Part shown: one piece after another, positions 17,798 to 27,093 of the stretch | How the letters are laid out: each line of letters opens with the position of its first letter | Position numbering within the stretch: position 1 is the first letter of the stretch | Origin: Rossellomorea aquimaris | GTDB lineage: Bacteria > Bacillota > Bacilli > Bacillales > Bacillaceae_B | Reading direction: 5' to 3' | Length of the DNA stretch: 64,000 nucleotides | Assembly: GCF_035590735.1 (NCBI RefSeq) | Contig: NZ_CP141595.1 | Coordinates: 3,806,001 to 3,870,000 of the forward strand | Translations under genes and position numbers: made by a program | The notes under the pieces: model-generated | The model's database searches: none | What the model saw: only the letters and a program-made list of their open reading frames with translations | What the model was told of the DNA's origin: nothing

Positions 17798-18043
17798 ATT
17801 AATTTCATCTGCTTCTAGTCATTTCGTATGAGAAAAATATTTTTCTATCAAGGGACATAGATTTCTTGTCATATATAGGTTTTAAGTACAAAGGTTAACA
17901 GATTAGATTGATTACAATCTTACGTAATGTAATATACAAGTCTATTGGTCTAGTCTCGAAACGGTGATAATAGTACTATTAATTTAATTTAAATGAGAAC
18001 TTTTTTCAGCCAACACCGTTAAATGAGAATGCTCCACTCCAAT
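17798..18043. other. Intergenic, no gene seen
   Basis: This AT-rich stretch lies between the siderophore promoter and the terminator of the amidinotransferase-fold gene. I see no gene, RNA or repeat in it. Confidence 0.6.
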
Positions 18044-18070
18044 AAAAAAACCGGAGAAGTAATCTCCAGT
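18044..18070 (-). terminator. Terminator of the DDAH-like gene
   Basis: On the minus strand CTGGAGA and TCTCCGG pair (one G.U) around five bases and are followed by seven Ts. Confidence 0.82.
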
Positions 18071-18098
18071 CTACGTGTTCCAATCGGCTCTTAATGTT

Positions 18099-19043
18099 TC
18101 ATTTCCTTTCTAAAGGCAGCGTCATACACCTTATCCCGCCTCCACCTTTTTCAAGTTCATTCACATCGACTTCTATCAATTTCTTCCCTTTTAATTTCGG
18201 ATGATCCTTCAATATCTTCTTATTGGCTTTCGTGCTGACTAACAGGGTCTCCGGATCCAAGTTTAAAAAATTGATGTCCGCGACCGTATGTTTTACATCA
18301 TCCGTCCATAGAACGTCGAAGCCCTGGTGTCGGATGAATTCCTCCATCATCACGTACCGTCCACCCTGTTCTGTGATGATTTGTACTGGAAATAGCCTCA
18401 TATAGCTTTTGGCTATGAGAAGGCTGGATCCTGCAACATTGCAGTTCATATCCAAGTGCATGGTTTCCCCGGTTCGCGGCAAGTCGATGATCCCGATCTC
18501 CGAGAAGCCGGCCCGAAAGATCTCCTGTTGGATCTCTTCAATACTTTCAATACTTGTCCGCATTCCTGTATTAATAAAGACGGCATCTTTATTCAGAACG
18601 AATACATCCCCATTTTCCAATGCCTTCAAGCGGTTATTATCTGTGATCGAAAAAGTCTTTTCATCAAACCATGTTTGAAACAGCTCATGACTATGTACGT
18701 ATTCAGGCGCTCTCATTGAAACCCCTGCATCACCCGGGATGACAGTATTTCCATATACACATGCCAGGTCCCTTACAAATACCCTATTGATGAGCTGATG
18801 ATTAAGTTCAGCATTTTTCCCCTTTAAGTATCGGGAATAATCAATGACCGTTATTCCTGCACCTTCCATTGCCTTTATCATACCTTCATGGTTTTCTTTC
18901 GCTATTTCCTGGTTAACAGGTTTTTCCCAACCAACGTAATCCGCCGTTCTTTGATCAGGTATATCCAATGAAGAAGGCGAGCACACCATCACCGTCTTTA
19001 ATTCTCCATGTTCACTCCAGCAATTCGGATGAATCTTTACCAT
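18099..19043 (-). CDS. Dimethylarginine dimethylaminohydrolase/amidinotransferase-fold protein (YkgA-like)
   Basis: A 314-aa protein of the guanidine-modifying superfamily (beta/alpha propeller, arginine deiminase/DDAH type). Landmarks: an N-terminal HGELKTVMVCSP, FVRDLACVYGNTVIPGD with the substrate-binding Asp, ETMHLDMNCN with the catalytic His, and GGGGIRCMTLPLERK with the nucleophilic Cys at the C terminus. It probably hydrolyses a substituted arginine to citrulline or ornithine. The amino-acid permease is divergent, with 126 bp between them, suggesting uptake plus breakdown of a guanidino or cationic amino acid. AAGGAGG lies seven bases before the ATG. Confidence 0.87.
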   Translation of the reverse strand: MVKIHPNCWSEHGELKTVMVCSPSSLDIPDQRTADYVGWEKPVNQEIAKENHEGMIKAMEGAGITVIDYSRYLKGKNAELNHQLINRVFVRDLACVYGNTVIPGDAGVSMRAPEYVHSHELFQTWFDEKTFSITDNNRLKALENGDVFVLNKDAVFINTGMRTSIESIEEIQQEIFRAGFSEIGIIDLPRTGETMHLDMNCNVAGSSLLIAKSYMRLFPVQIITEQGGRYVMMEEFIRHQGFDVLWTDDVKHTVADINFLNLDPETLLVSTKANKKILKDHPKLKGKKLIEVDVNELEKGGGGIRCMTLPLERK

Positions 19044-19169
19044 GAGCCAGCCTCCTTAGTATCAGTCTCCCTTACTTTCTCCTTTCTCAGGGAAATCATT
19101 CTGTCCCTTTCACATAATTCACGGACCCAAATGTCAAACTATGGAGGGGAAAGGTCAGGTGAAAAACAG

Positions 19170-20480
19170 ATGAGTAAATGTACGAATCAAACAAATCTTA
19201 CATGGTGGCAGCTTTCTTTTATCGGTGTGGGCTGTATCATTGGAACAGGTTACTTTCTAGGATCAGCCATCCCTATTCAGAGGGCGGGTTCCTCTGTTTT
19301 GATTGCTTATTTAATGGCCGGAATCGGAACATGGATGGTGTTTCAAGCCCTTGCAAAGTTAACGGCCAACCATCCTGAAAAGGGGTCCTTCCGTACTTAT
19401 GCAAAGCAGGCTTACGGATCATGGGCAGGGTTCAGTAACGGATGGGTCTATTGGTCGGCAGAAATGCTCATCATGGGGAGTCAACTAACCGCTCTTGCTC
19501 TTTTTGCTCAATTCTGGTTTCCTGCCATTCCTCTGTGGATGTTTACTGCCGGATTTGCTGGTATTGGATTACTGATCATTTTGATGGGCGTGCAGAAAGT
19601 GGAACAGATGGAGAATCTGTTTGGAATCATGAAAGTAGCAGCCATCGTGATGTTTGTTATCATCGCCGCTGCCGCCATGTTCGGGTGGTTAGGAGCCGAT
19701 GCTACAGCCCAACCGCTTCAATCTCCATTAACAGAGATACTGCCACACGATGGAAAGGGTTTATGGCTCGCCCTTCTTTTTGCCTTTTATGGATTCGGGG
19801 GAATTGAAGTGATGGGGTTGATGGCTCAGGAGCTTAAAGACCCGAAGGATGCGCCTAAGTCAGGGAATATCATGCTTCTGATCTTGACCATCCTTTACCT
19901 TTTATCCTTTTTTCTCGTATTAAAGCTCGTACCTGCAGGCAGAATCAATCCGAATGAAAGTCCATTTCTAACGGCTCTTAAACAATATGACCTTCCCTGG
20001 GTCCCCCATGTATTCAACGCCATCCTGATTATTGCCGGGTTCTCCACCATGGTCGCTTCCTTATATGCAGTCACGACGATGCTGGTGGCTTTGGCAGAAG
20101 AAGGGGATGCTCCCAAAATTTTTGCCAAGAAAGGGAATTTGAAGGTGCCCTTCCCAGCATTCGGACTCACCACCCTTGTTGTCGCTGCTTCAATTGCGGT
20201 CGCCATGCTCCTGCCGGACAAACTATTCGAGTATATCACTACCGCAGCGGGACTCATGCTTCTTTATACATGGATCTTTATCCTTGCCTCCTTTTACAAG
20301 CTGATGAGCAACGGTTGGTGGGACCATTTCCAAGCAACCTTTGCACTCATCCTCATTTTATTGGCGATCAGCGGCACGCTTCTTGATCATGTAAGTCGTA
20401 TTGGTTTTTTTGTAAGCATCGGCTTCATTGTACTGATTGCGGTTGCGACAATTGTAAAAGAAAAAAGAGTTAAAGCCTGA
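19170..20480 (+). CDS. APC-family amino-acid permease
   Basis: About 436 aa with twelve hydrophobic segments. The first helix holds the APC signature IGVGCIIGTGYFLGSAI and a second conserved stretch is GSFRTYAKQAYGSWAGFSNGWVYW. It imports an amino acid by proton symport; the ligand is unknown, but the divergent DDAH-like gene hints at a cationic or guanidino compound. I start it at MSKCTNQ, eight bases after AGGTG; the reading frame is open for 54 more codons upstream without similarity and overlapping the neighbour. Confidence 0.85.
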   Translation: MSKCTNQTNLTWWQLSFIGVGCIIGTGYFLGSAIPIQRAGSSVLIAYLMAGIGTWMVFQALAKLTANHPEKGSFRTYAKQAYGSWAGFSNGWVYWSAEMLIMGSQLTALALFAQFWFPAIPLWMFTAGFAGIGLLIILMGVQKVEQMENLFGIMKVAAIVMFVIIAAAAMFGWLGADATAQPLQSPLTEILPHDGKGLWLALLFAFYGFGGIEVMGLMAQELKDPKDAPKSGNIMLLILTILYLLSFFLVLKLVPAGRINPNESPFLTALKQYDLPWVPHVFNAILIIAGFSTMVASLYAVTTMLVALAEEGDAPKIFAKKGNLKVPFPAFGLTTLVVAASIAVAMLLPDKLFEYITTAAGLMLLYTWIFILASFYKLMSNGWWDHFQATFALILILLAISGTLLDHVSRIGFFVSIGFIVLIAVATIVKEKRVKA

Positions 20481-20500
20481 ACGCCTTAACTCTTGATTTT
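20466..20500. terminator. Bidirectional terminator between permease and YqcI-like gene
   Basis: AGAGTTAA and TTAACTCT form the stem, with T-rich tails on both sides. It overlaps the stop codons of both convergent genes, which are only 5 bp apart. Confidence 0.8.
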
Positions 20501-21232
20501 TTTCTGCATATTTAAAAATGGGCATTTTGATAGAGATGAATCGTCGTCACTCAGATAATACTGTTTCCACTCATAGTTGTCTTCCTGACCATACCATTTA
20601 AGGCTCGGATGGGGTTCTGCCTCATCATACTCAATGAGCCGCTTCCGAATCACTTTCTTTAATTTCTGGCCAAATGCAGTGGAAGAGTTGATTTCATCGA
20701 ACACCCACCGGGGCTGGAAGGCTACAAGAAAATAAGGAAAATGACGACTTTTCCGCATGGTATGGGCAGGTGTTGCACAGAAGGCAAAGTATGGCTCCCC
20801 GTCAAAACAAAATTCCCATGTATGATGATGGGGATCCTTCGCAATATCTTCCGGCCATGGGGATTCATCCAATTCATGAATTCGATTCAATAGCCCCCAG
20901 AAAATATCCTGATAAGAATCAATCGATTGATTCTCAGCCACTATCTCCTCTGAATTAAAAAAGACAACAAGAGATGCATACTTCCCTGTATCCCTTGAGA
21001 TTTCACCATATTGTTTGAGTAAGCAGGCAAGTTTTTCAGAAGCTGCTTGATTTCTTGGATCTTCTGCAAATCCGAAGCGTAATGTATCTGTCTGAAAGCC
21101 TTGTTTTCCAGGTACACATGGGTAAGGTTTTTCTTCGTCGCACATTGCGGCCGAGAAGTGCCCATAGGCTGCTTTCTGCCATGGAGCGAGTTCCTCCCCT
21201 AGTTGATCAATCAAACTTTTAGACCATAACAT
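20486..21232 (-). CDS. YqcI/YcgG family protein
   Basis: A 248-aa soluble protein recognised as YqcI/YcgG family: PYPCVPGKQGFQTDTLRFGF near residue 40, HHHTWEFCFDGEPYFAFCATPAHTMRKSRHFPYFLVAFQPRWV in the middle (quoted motif positions about 138-180). No enzymatic function is established for the family. Start at MLWSKSL, nine bases after GGAGGG; nine upstream codons are ignored. Convergent with the permease and downstream of the LysE gene. Confidence 0.78.
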   Translation of the reverse strand: MLWSKSLIDQLGEELAPWQKAAYGHFSAAMCDEEKPYPCVPGKQGFQTDTLRFGFAEDPRNQAASEKLACLLKQYGEISRDTGKYASLVVFFNSEEIVAENQSIDSYQDIFWGLLNRIHELDESPWPEDIAKDPHHHTWEFCFDGEPYFAFCATPAHTMRKSRHFPYFLVAFQPRWVFDEINSSTAFGQKLKKVIRKRLIEYDEAEPHPSLKWYGQEDNYEWKQYYLSDDDSSLSKCPFLNMQKKIKS

Positions 21233-21296
21233 ATAGCTGATCCCTCCTAAATAGTACACATTTATCCTATTAGGAAGGAACTTAGTGGGTGTCTGT

Positions 21297-21926
21297 CTAG
21301 CCTAATAATATACGGCAGGCCTGGACACCGAAGTAGATCCCAAACCCCATCAAAATGAGACCGGAAATAATGGATATGACACGCAAAACAACAGGACTGA
21401 CCAGTTTCCTTGCCCCTGTCGCCACACCGGCCATCGTAAGATCCCAAAGGGTGATTCCAAGAAAGATCCCCATGCTGTACAGGAAGAGCTGTCCTGCTTC
21501 ATAGGAGCCGGAAGCCTGAGCTAACATGGAACCATAGATACCAAGCCAAAATAGAATGCTTAATGGATTGGAAATGGCCATAAAGAATCCTGTGCGAAAA
21601 GCTTTTCCTTTTGTTTCATGGGGATTTTGATGAGAGGGCATTGTTATGGATGCCGATTTCTGGATGCTTTCAATTCCTGTATACGTCAATACAAAGAACC
21701 CAAATATCCACAAGAACAATTTAATGACCGGGGTATCAATAAATTGAGAGACACCGAAATAAATAAGAAGCATAAAGATGCCGTCCGCTACCATTCCCCC
21801 TACCCCCACAAGCCAGGCATGAAAAAAGCCGAAGCGGATCCCCTTGTCCAATTGAGCCGCATTAATCGGTCCCATAGGTGCAGAAAGCGATAACCCCAAA
21901 ATGATATAGCTTATGAATGTACTCAT
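21297..21926 (-). CDS. LysE/RhtB family amino-acid exporter
   Basis: A 209-aa membrane protein with six hydrophobic segments. The N terminus has the family motif LGLSLSAPMGPINAAQLDKGIRFG, and FFMAISNPLSILFWLGIY lies in the middle. It exports amino acids or similar metabolites. AAGGTGG precedes the ATG by six bases. Co-transcription with the YqcI-like gene, 64 bp downstream, is possible. Confidence 0.85.
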   Translation of the reverse strand: MSTFISYIILGLSLSAPMGPINAAQLDKGIRFGFFHAWLVGVGGMVADGIFMLLIYFGVSQFIDTPVIKLFLWIFGFFVLTYTGIESIQKSASITMPSHQNPHETKGKAFRTGFFMAISNPLSILFWLGIYGSMLAQASGSYEAGQLFLYSMGIFLGITLWDLTMAGVATGARKLVSPVVLRVISIISGLILMGFGIYFGVQACRILLG

Positions 21927-22055
21927 CTTCGACCACCTTCAAATTGACTTCTTCCTATTGTATTCGGACAGGCTTCCAAGTATTAAACCGAAATACATAA
22001 TTGTGCGTAATAAGGATATTCTAATCATCGATGCTATTTTCAAGGAGGAAAAAAG

Positions 22056-22694
22056 ATGCAAAACCAAGGACAACCATCGAATATGACACCACCAGGAACT
22101 CAGATGCCACCGAATATGATGAACACTCAAAGTAAAAACCATGGGGGCCATGAGCTCTTTGATGCCCATGAGATCATAGCAGGGATCATCAGCATGCTTG
22201 ATCAGTATCAAATGTATGATCAGCACATTCAGGATCCGGAACTAAAGGATATACTAAAGCGCCAGTCGACATTCGTCACCACTATGTATAATACGATTGT
22301 CGGAAGCTTTTCGACAGGGCATGACCCAACTGTGCCAACCCAGCAATACAAAATGACTCAAACCAATACCACCACATACGGTGTCAAGCCCGGAGCACCT
22401 AAAAAACCGAATCAATCGGTCAACGACCTTTCCGATAAAGGCTTGTCTGCTTATATGCTGGGACAAACCAAGTCATTGGCCATGCTTCTTGCGATGACAG
22501 CCCTTGAGATGACAAACCCTGTATTACGGCGTGTCGTAGCTGACAGCGTCCCTAATTTCATTGAAATGAGCTATGAGATTTTCCTTTATCAAAATAAGCA
22601 CGGCTATTATCAGGTCCCTCAATTAAACGACCAGGATATGACCCTTATGCTCCAAAGCTATACAACCGTTCCACAACAAAGCATGCCTCAATAA
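22056..22694 (+). CDS. Spore coat protein, CotF domain
   Basis: A 212-aa protein. The first 45 residues are Gln/Pro/Met/Asn-rich, followed by a ferritin-like coat F helical region: GGHELFDAHEIIAGIISMLDQYQMYDQHI at 40-65, then DLSDKGLSAYMLGQTKSLAMLLAMTALEMTNPVLRRVVADSVPN. CotF-type proteins are structural parts of the spore coat, so this supports a spore-former. AAGGAGG is eight bases before the ATG, and a strong terminator follows. Confidence 0.88.
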   Translation: MQNQGQPSNMTPPGTQMPPNMMNTQSKNHGGHELFDAHEIIAGIISMLDQYQMYDQHIQDPELKDILKRQSTFVTTMYNTIVGSFSTGHDPTVPTQQYKMTQTNTTTYGVKPGAPKKPNQSVNDLSDKGLSAYMLGQTKSLAMLLAMTALEMTNPVLRRVVADSVPNFIEMSYEIFLYQNKHGYYQVPQLNDQDMTLMLQSYTTVPQQSMPQ

Positions 22695-22702
22695 CGGTGG
22701 AT

Positions 22703-22742
22703 GCCTGTCGCCTCTTTCATTTTAAGAGGTGCAGGCTTTTTT
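22703..22742 (+). terminator. Terminator of the coat protein gene
   Basis: Nested stem GCCTG/CAGGC and CCTCTT/AAGAGG with a run of six Ts, nine bases after the stop. Confidence 0.9.
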
Positions 22743-22817
22743 ACTTATTCATCTTCTTGAACGACTTTCTCTCACGCACATAGGATAGAGGGAGAGTGAA
22801 ATTGGGAGGTGTTTGAG

Positions 22818-23312
22818 CTGATTCACACAGTCAGGGTGGGGGAAATACTCAGTCAAATATCAAGGGATTACAGGACTCCGTTACCTGCTATACTTAATGC
22901 CAATCCCGGTATTGATCCGGATGTGATTTATCCAGGTCAAACGATTACGATACCAGGGATTCCGGATTCAACCAATAATCCTTACCGCATTCAGGTTTCT
23001 GTTAACAACAGGTGGCTGCGTTTGTTCAAGGATGGGGTTCAAATCAAGCAGTATCCCATTGCAGTGGGGAGAGTGCTCTTTGAAACTCCCATCGGGGAAT
23101 TTATCATCATTAACAAAGCACCAAATCCCGGCGGACCTTTTGGAACGATGTGGATGAGTTTATCGAAAGAAAGTTACGGGATTCATGGAACCAACGACCC
23201 AAGCTCGATTGGAAATGCCGTTTCCAAGGGATGTATACGAATGTATAACAAAGACGTCGAGGAGTTAGCGGGAATCGTTCCAATCGGTACGCCTGTTTTG
23301 ATCAGTCCATAA
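22818..23312 (+). CDS. L,D-transpeptidase with N-terminal LysM (YkuD-like), probable CTG start
   Basis: About 164 aa, the same length as B. subtilis YkuD. LysM domain at 2-48 (VGEILSQISRDYRTPLPAILNANPG), then the L,D-transpeptidase domain with IHGTNDPSSIGNAVSKGCIRM, where His and the SxGC cysteine are catalytic. It makes 3-3 cross-links in peptidoglycan, in the Bacillus relative linked to the spore. No ATG is available: GGGAGG is eight bases before a CTG codon, which also gives the best alignment. An in-frame GTG three codons upstream overlaps the ribosome site. Confidence 0.88.
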   Translation: MIHTVRVGEILSQISRDYRTPLPAILNANPGIDPDVIYPGQTITIPGIPDSTNNPYRIQVSVNNRWLRLFKDGVQIKQYPIAVGRVLFETPIGEFIIINKAPNPGGPFGTMWMSLSKESYGIHGTNDPSSIGNAVSKGCIRMYNKDVEELAGIVPIGTPVLISP

Positions 23313-23314
23313 GT

Positions 23315-23347
23315 GAAAAAAGTGTATAGGTGCCTATACACTTTTTT
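23315..23347. terminator. Bidirectional terminator of the transpeptidase gene
   Basis: AAAAAAGTGTATAGG/CCTATACACTTTTTT is a perfect inverted repeat with a two-base loop. Confidence 0.92.
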
Positions 23348-23398
23348 ATTATTCTTTTTTTGCAAAGATTGTTGTTCTATAACGTAATATCTGGTTGG

Positions 23399-23566
23399 GC
23401 TCTGTCAAATTAGTATGTGCTTGATAGTGAGGGGAACTGCTTCGCTTTCCGCGGACGTTCGGCCGAGCCTCCTCAGCTCCGCTTCCGGGATCTCGGCACG
23501 ACCGTACTTCCGCAGGAGTCTACGCAGTTCCCCCTCACCATCTATAAGGAAATTTCGTGACAGAGC
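23399..23566. repeat. MITE-like palindromic repeat, family 1 copy 1
   Basis: A 168-bp GC-rich element bounded by the 9-bp inverted ends GCTCTGTCA and TGACAGAGC. Inside is a second, longer inverted repeat (GTGAGGGGAACTGC against GCAGTTCCCCCTCAC). A near-identical 167-bp copy in the opposite orientation is at 57715-57881. No coding capacity and no obvious target duplication. Confidence 0.8.
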
Positions 23567-23804
23567 TTAAAAGTAACAAAAACTATCTGGAGAAAACGGA
23601 CTATCGGTCTCTTTACAAGAAGTTTTTTACCGCGGGATCATTGTTTGATTCTTTTGAAAAATCGTTCAATTATCAATCGATTTAGGAGTTAATATAATAT
23701 CTAATTTTATTCCTTTGTAGATCTTTGTTTTGGGGAGAAGTTCTCCACATACCTAGAATAGGAGATTTTTTGTTTGTCTATCTAAACTTATAAGCAGTAA
23801 GAAT

Positions 23805-23950
23805 GTAGTAGCACAGAGTGGATTGTAGCGGAAGGCACTTGACTCCTGCGGGAAATAGAGGAAAGGTCGAGACCCCACAGGGCAAAGCCCGAGGAGGCTT
23901 GACTTCCTCCCCGGGGAATCTTGTGCCTGGAGCGAAAAGGAACGGTCTAT
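23805..23950. repeat. Diverged palindromic repeat related to families 1 and 2
   Basis: The stretch shares the words GACTCCTGCGGGA, GAGACCCCAC and GAGGAGGCT with the repeats at 23.4 kb and 57.5-57.9 kb, but its ends are not preserved. The remainder of 23348-24083 is AT-rich with no gene I can support. Confidence 0.6.
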
Positions 23951-24083
23951 GTTTTCACACCAGCACTCATTCAAAAGAAAAATTCACTTTTTTGTTTTCT
24001 TGTATTCCGCGCAAAACAATGTTTACGAAAAGAGCTTTTTATTAAAACGTGTTATAGACAGAATGTACAGCTTCCCTATCCAT

Positions 24084-25280
24084 TTACAAAACAGCTCTCC
24101 TTGATTCCACATTATCCAAACCGAAGTGCATATGAAGTACTCTGGCTGCTTTTTCTACATCGCATCTATCAACCAGTGCACTTAATCCTACCGAGGATTC
24201 CCAAATGGACGCCTTTGCAATATGGTAGTCATGAAAAACGTTGGTAACCTTCTCTTTTACCTCATGCGTTGAGTTGATGCGACCGATCACGGACACCTTA
24301 GATAGATCTTCTCTCTCTTCTATGTGAGAGTAGGCCTGGTTATATTGTTCGACGATTCTCTTTACTGCATGAAAATCCTGATCTTTTACCATGAGGACAA
24401 GGTTTTCCTCGTATTTAATGATTTCTGTCTCAATGTGATGGGAATCGAGATCATAAAGAATCAGTGACTCTCCACCCTGACAGTCAAAGATTGTCAGAAC
24501 AGAAATGTCTTTCTGATAGGCTACCCCGACAATAGGGGCATTTTTCTGTGTTCTTCCACTAATGACGGTCCCTCGCCCCTCATTCAAACTGGAACATACA
24601 ACAAGTGGCACATGATGTTCCTTCGCATGTTTAATCGCTCTAGGATGCAGGACACCGGCTCCCATGGTTGCTAAACGCAGCATCTCATCATAGGAGAGGG
24701 TGTCGATTTTCGTAGCCCGGGGAACGATTCGCGGATCCGACGTATACACCCCATCGACATCCGTATAAATATCACACCTATCCGCCTTTAAAGCGGCCGC
24801 AAGAGCAGCAGCGGTCGTATCCGAACCACCCCTGCCTAATGTAGTCACCTCTCCTTTATCCGTGATCCCTTGAAAACCGGCTACCACGACGATTCGTCCT
24901 TCTGATAACTCCAATTTTATCCGGTCGGTATCGATCGAGGTAATCTTGGCATTCCCAAATACTCCATCGGTTTGGATTCCCGCCTGTCTTCCTGTCAGGG
25001 ATACGGCTTCCAGTCCTTTATGCTGCAGGGCCATTGTCAAAAGGGAGATTGTCACCTGCTCCCCGGTACTCAGGAGCATATCCATTTCTCTCTTACTTGG
25101 CTCAGCGGAGAGTTCCCCTGCCAATCTTACGAGTGTATCAGTCGTTTTATTCATAGCTGATACCACAACGACAACATCATGACCTTTTTCTCTTTCCTTC
25201 ATGACATGAAAGACCATGCGTTTGATTCGATCTGTAGAACCAACAGAGGTTCCACCAAACTTTTGAACGATCATACTCAA
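24084..25280 (-). CDS. lysC: Aspartokinase (LysC-type) in the SAM-riboswitch operon
   Basis: About 398 aa. Kinase motifs VQKFGGTSVGSTDRIKRM and GRGGSDTTAAALAAALK; DVDGVYTSDPR; two C-terminal ACT domains (VAYQKDISVLTIFDC, KVSVIGRINSTHEV). First step of the lysine/methionine/threonine pathway. The start is most likely TTG (Met-Ser-Met-Ile-Val-Gln-Lys-Phe), matching the opening of B. subtilis LysC and well spaced from AGGGG; the ATG two codons later is the alternative. It follows hom by 46 bp in the same operon. It is a paralogue of the aspartokinase in the siderophore operon, with closely similar kinase motifs. Confidence 0.9.
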   Translation of the reverse strand: MSMIVQKFGGTSVGSTDRIKRMVFHVMKEREKGHDVVVVVSAMNKTTDTLVRLAGELSAEPSKREMDMLLSTGEQVTISLLTMALQHKGLEAVSLTGRQAGIQTDGVFGNAKITSIDTDRIKLELSEGRIVVVAGFQGITDKGEVTTLGRGGSDTTAAALAAALKADRCDIYTDVDGVYTSDPRIVPRATKIDTLSYDEMLRLATMGAGVLHPRAIKHAKEHHVPLVVCSSLNEGRGTVISGRTQKNAPIVGVAYQKDISVLTIFDCQGGESLILYDLDSHHIETEIIKYEENLVLMVKDQDFHAVKRIVEQYNQAYSHIEEREDLSKVSVIGRINSTHEVKEKVTNVFHDYHIAKASIWESSVGLSALVDRCDVEKAARVLHMHFGLDNVESRRAVL

Positions 25281-25326
25281 TGATACCCCTACTTTCCAAC
25301 AGACCATATTTTTTAAAAGATTACTT

Positions 25327-26574
25327 CTAAGAAACTGCAGCTTCGGTTTTCACTTCATTTTCCAACGGAATTTCTTTTAATATAGAAACAGCTTGAATGT
25401 GGTCATGTGTCCGAAGAAGCGATTCAAGTGTCTCTTTCCTGCCTTCAATAAATACGTACAGGTAATCGCCCAGTTGAATACGATCCTTTAAAGTGAACGA
25501 TGGGATCCAGTTTTGATAATCATCATTTTCACGGATTCTCAGGACCCATTGGTGGCTGCTCTCATCAAGAACCTCTCCCGTATTCACGGTACTTTCAGCA
25601 GACACGGTATACTTCCTCTCTATCAATGAAAGAAAATCCTCTACCATGGCGCTCCCTGTAGGCAACTTTCCAGCTCCCGGACCAAGCAGGGTAATCCTTC
25701 CTACAAGACTACCTTTAAGAGATATGGCATTTTCCACATCCTCCACACCGTAAAAAGGATGGGTGTCATGGACAAGGATGGGCTCTACTTCACCTTTGAT
25801 ATGGTTTACTGAATCCTGCCGAAGAGAACCTACGTGCTTAAACCGTAATCGAAAGGATTCCGCTGCCTGGAGCCACTCTGCAGTCAGGTGGGATATCCCC
25901 TTACGTCGAATATTCTTCCAATCGGGCTGTCTGCCAAAGGCTGTTTGACTTAAGATCAGCAATTTATAGAATGCATCATAGCCTTCGATGTCATTTGTCG
26001 GATCGGCTTCAGCGTATCCTTTCTCCTGAGAAATCTTTAAGGCTGTATCAAAGGTAAGACCTCTTTTTCTCATTTGAGATAAGATGAAGTTGGACGTCCC
26101 ATTCAGAATCCCTTGAATTTGTCTGATTTCATTCACCTTCAGAAGCTGCCTGATACTGCCGATCACCGGGATTCCTCCGGCTGTCGTCGCTTCAAATCCG
26201 ACCGATAGCCCGTTCCTTTTCGCCTTCTCCAATAGCTCAGGACCATATTTGGCAAACATCGCTTTATTGGCTGTGACGATATGAACTCCCTTCTTAATGG
26301 CTTCGGTTAAATACGTATAGCTCGGCTCTTCCCCCACGATCGCTTCAAAAATCACGTGTAGGTCAGGGATATCCAGGATGTCTTGGAAATCCGTTGTGAC
26401 GTTGATGGATGGTTCAATGTTCCGCTCTTTTGTGGGATCTTTAATAAGGATCGCCCTTACCTTCACCTCTTTACCTAGTACTTCCTTCAATCTGTCCTGA
26501 TGAGTATCGATTGCTTCACAGACCCCTTGCCCTACTGTTCCGAACCCCAGAAGTGCCACATTAATCGTTGACAT
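25327..26574 (-). CDS. hom: Homoserine dehydrogenase
   Basis: About 415 aa. N-terminal NAD(P) motif LLGFGTVGQGVCEAI, VTANKAMFAKYGPEL near 100, the catalytic signature GILNGTSNFILSQM and GYAEADPTNDIEGYDAFYKL, then a C-terminal ACT domain. It reduces aspartate semialdehyde to homoserine for methionine and threonine synthesis. The second of two ATGs after AAGGAGG has the better spacing. An SAM riboswitch in the leader implies control by methionine supply; the downstream aspartokinase shares that control. Confidence 0.92.
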   Translation of the reverse strand: MSTINVALLGFGTVGQGVCEAIDTHQDRLKEVLGKEVKVRAILIKDPTKERNIEPSINVTTDFQDILDIPDLHVIFEAIVGEEPSYTYLTEAIKKGVHIVTANKAMFAKYGPELLEKAKRNGLSVGFEATTAGGIPVIGSIRQLLKVNEIRQIQGILNGTSNFILSQMRKRGLTFDTALKISQEKGYAEADPTNDIEGYDAFYKLLILSQTAFGRQPDWKNIRRKGISHLTAEWLQAAESFRLRFKHVGSLRQDSVNHIKGEVEPILVHDTHPFYGVEDVENAISLKGSLVGRITLLGPGAGKLPTGSAMVEDFLSLIERKYTVSAESTVNTGEVLDESSHQWVLRIRENDDYQNWIPSFTLKDRIQLGDYLYVFIEGRKETLESLLRTHDHIQAVSILKEIPLENEVKTEAAVS

Positions 26575-26676
26575 CATTCAGCCTCCTTTTATCGACTTTT
26601 TACTTATACGTAAGAATGATTCATTCCTGTTAGATCCACTTGAGGTATGTGAGCGGAAAAGAAAGAGGGTATACAG

Positions 26677-26704
26677 AAAAGCCCTCTTCTTTTAAGAAGA
26701 GGGC
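26677..26704 (-). terminator. Riboswitch expression-platform terminator
   Basis: On the minus strand GCCCTCTTCTT and AAGAAGAGGGC form a hairpin followed by TTTTC. It lies between the SAM aptamer and hom, so it is the expected premature terminator when SAM is bound. Confidence 0.88.
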
Positions 26705-26724
26705 TAAATGATCATGCTCCTCCC

Positions 26725-26833
26725 CTTATCTTCCAGATCCACATGGAATCTGTAGGAATTGGCACCTTTACAGTCTGATCCTGCAGGTTGCCGGGCTTCA
26801 TCGGGCCTATCCCTCCGCCGCTCTTGATAAGAG
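26725..26833 (-). promoter_or_regulatory. SAM-I (S-box) riboswitch upstream of hom-lysC
   Basis: Read on the minus strand: CTTATCAAGAG opens the aptamer and pairs at the end with GATAAG (P1); then GGCGGAGGGA, GGCCC..TGAAGCCCGGCAACC, GGTGCCAATTCC and CAGA, the invariant S-box words in their known order. A terminator follows 20 bp later. The switch would lower hom and lysC expression when S-adenosylmethionine is plentiful. Confidence 0.95.
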
Positions 26834-27093
26834 ATATAATGTTTCGTTTTGGTATTACTTGCTATTTGAGTATGAATTGGATTATAAAGGGGAATCATTC
26901 ACTCGTCAATACTATTTTTAGTATTTTTAAAAAATTCTTTCTAATGGCACAGACTGTTATATTTCCTATCGGTTTACTTAAGATACAGCATTGTCTAAGA
27001 ACCTATAAATCTATTTTGCAAACAGACGTTTTAACATGTTCTGGCAGGGAAAACTAATCCATATCCCTGTATTTGAAAGGAACCAGATCAATT

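Noticed and set aside
23399..23566. GC-rich repeats as CRISPR or insertion sequence
   Set aside because: No regular spacers and no transposase; the units are single palindromic elements.
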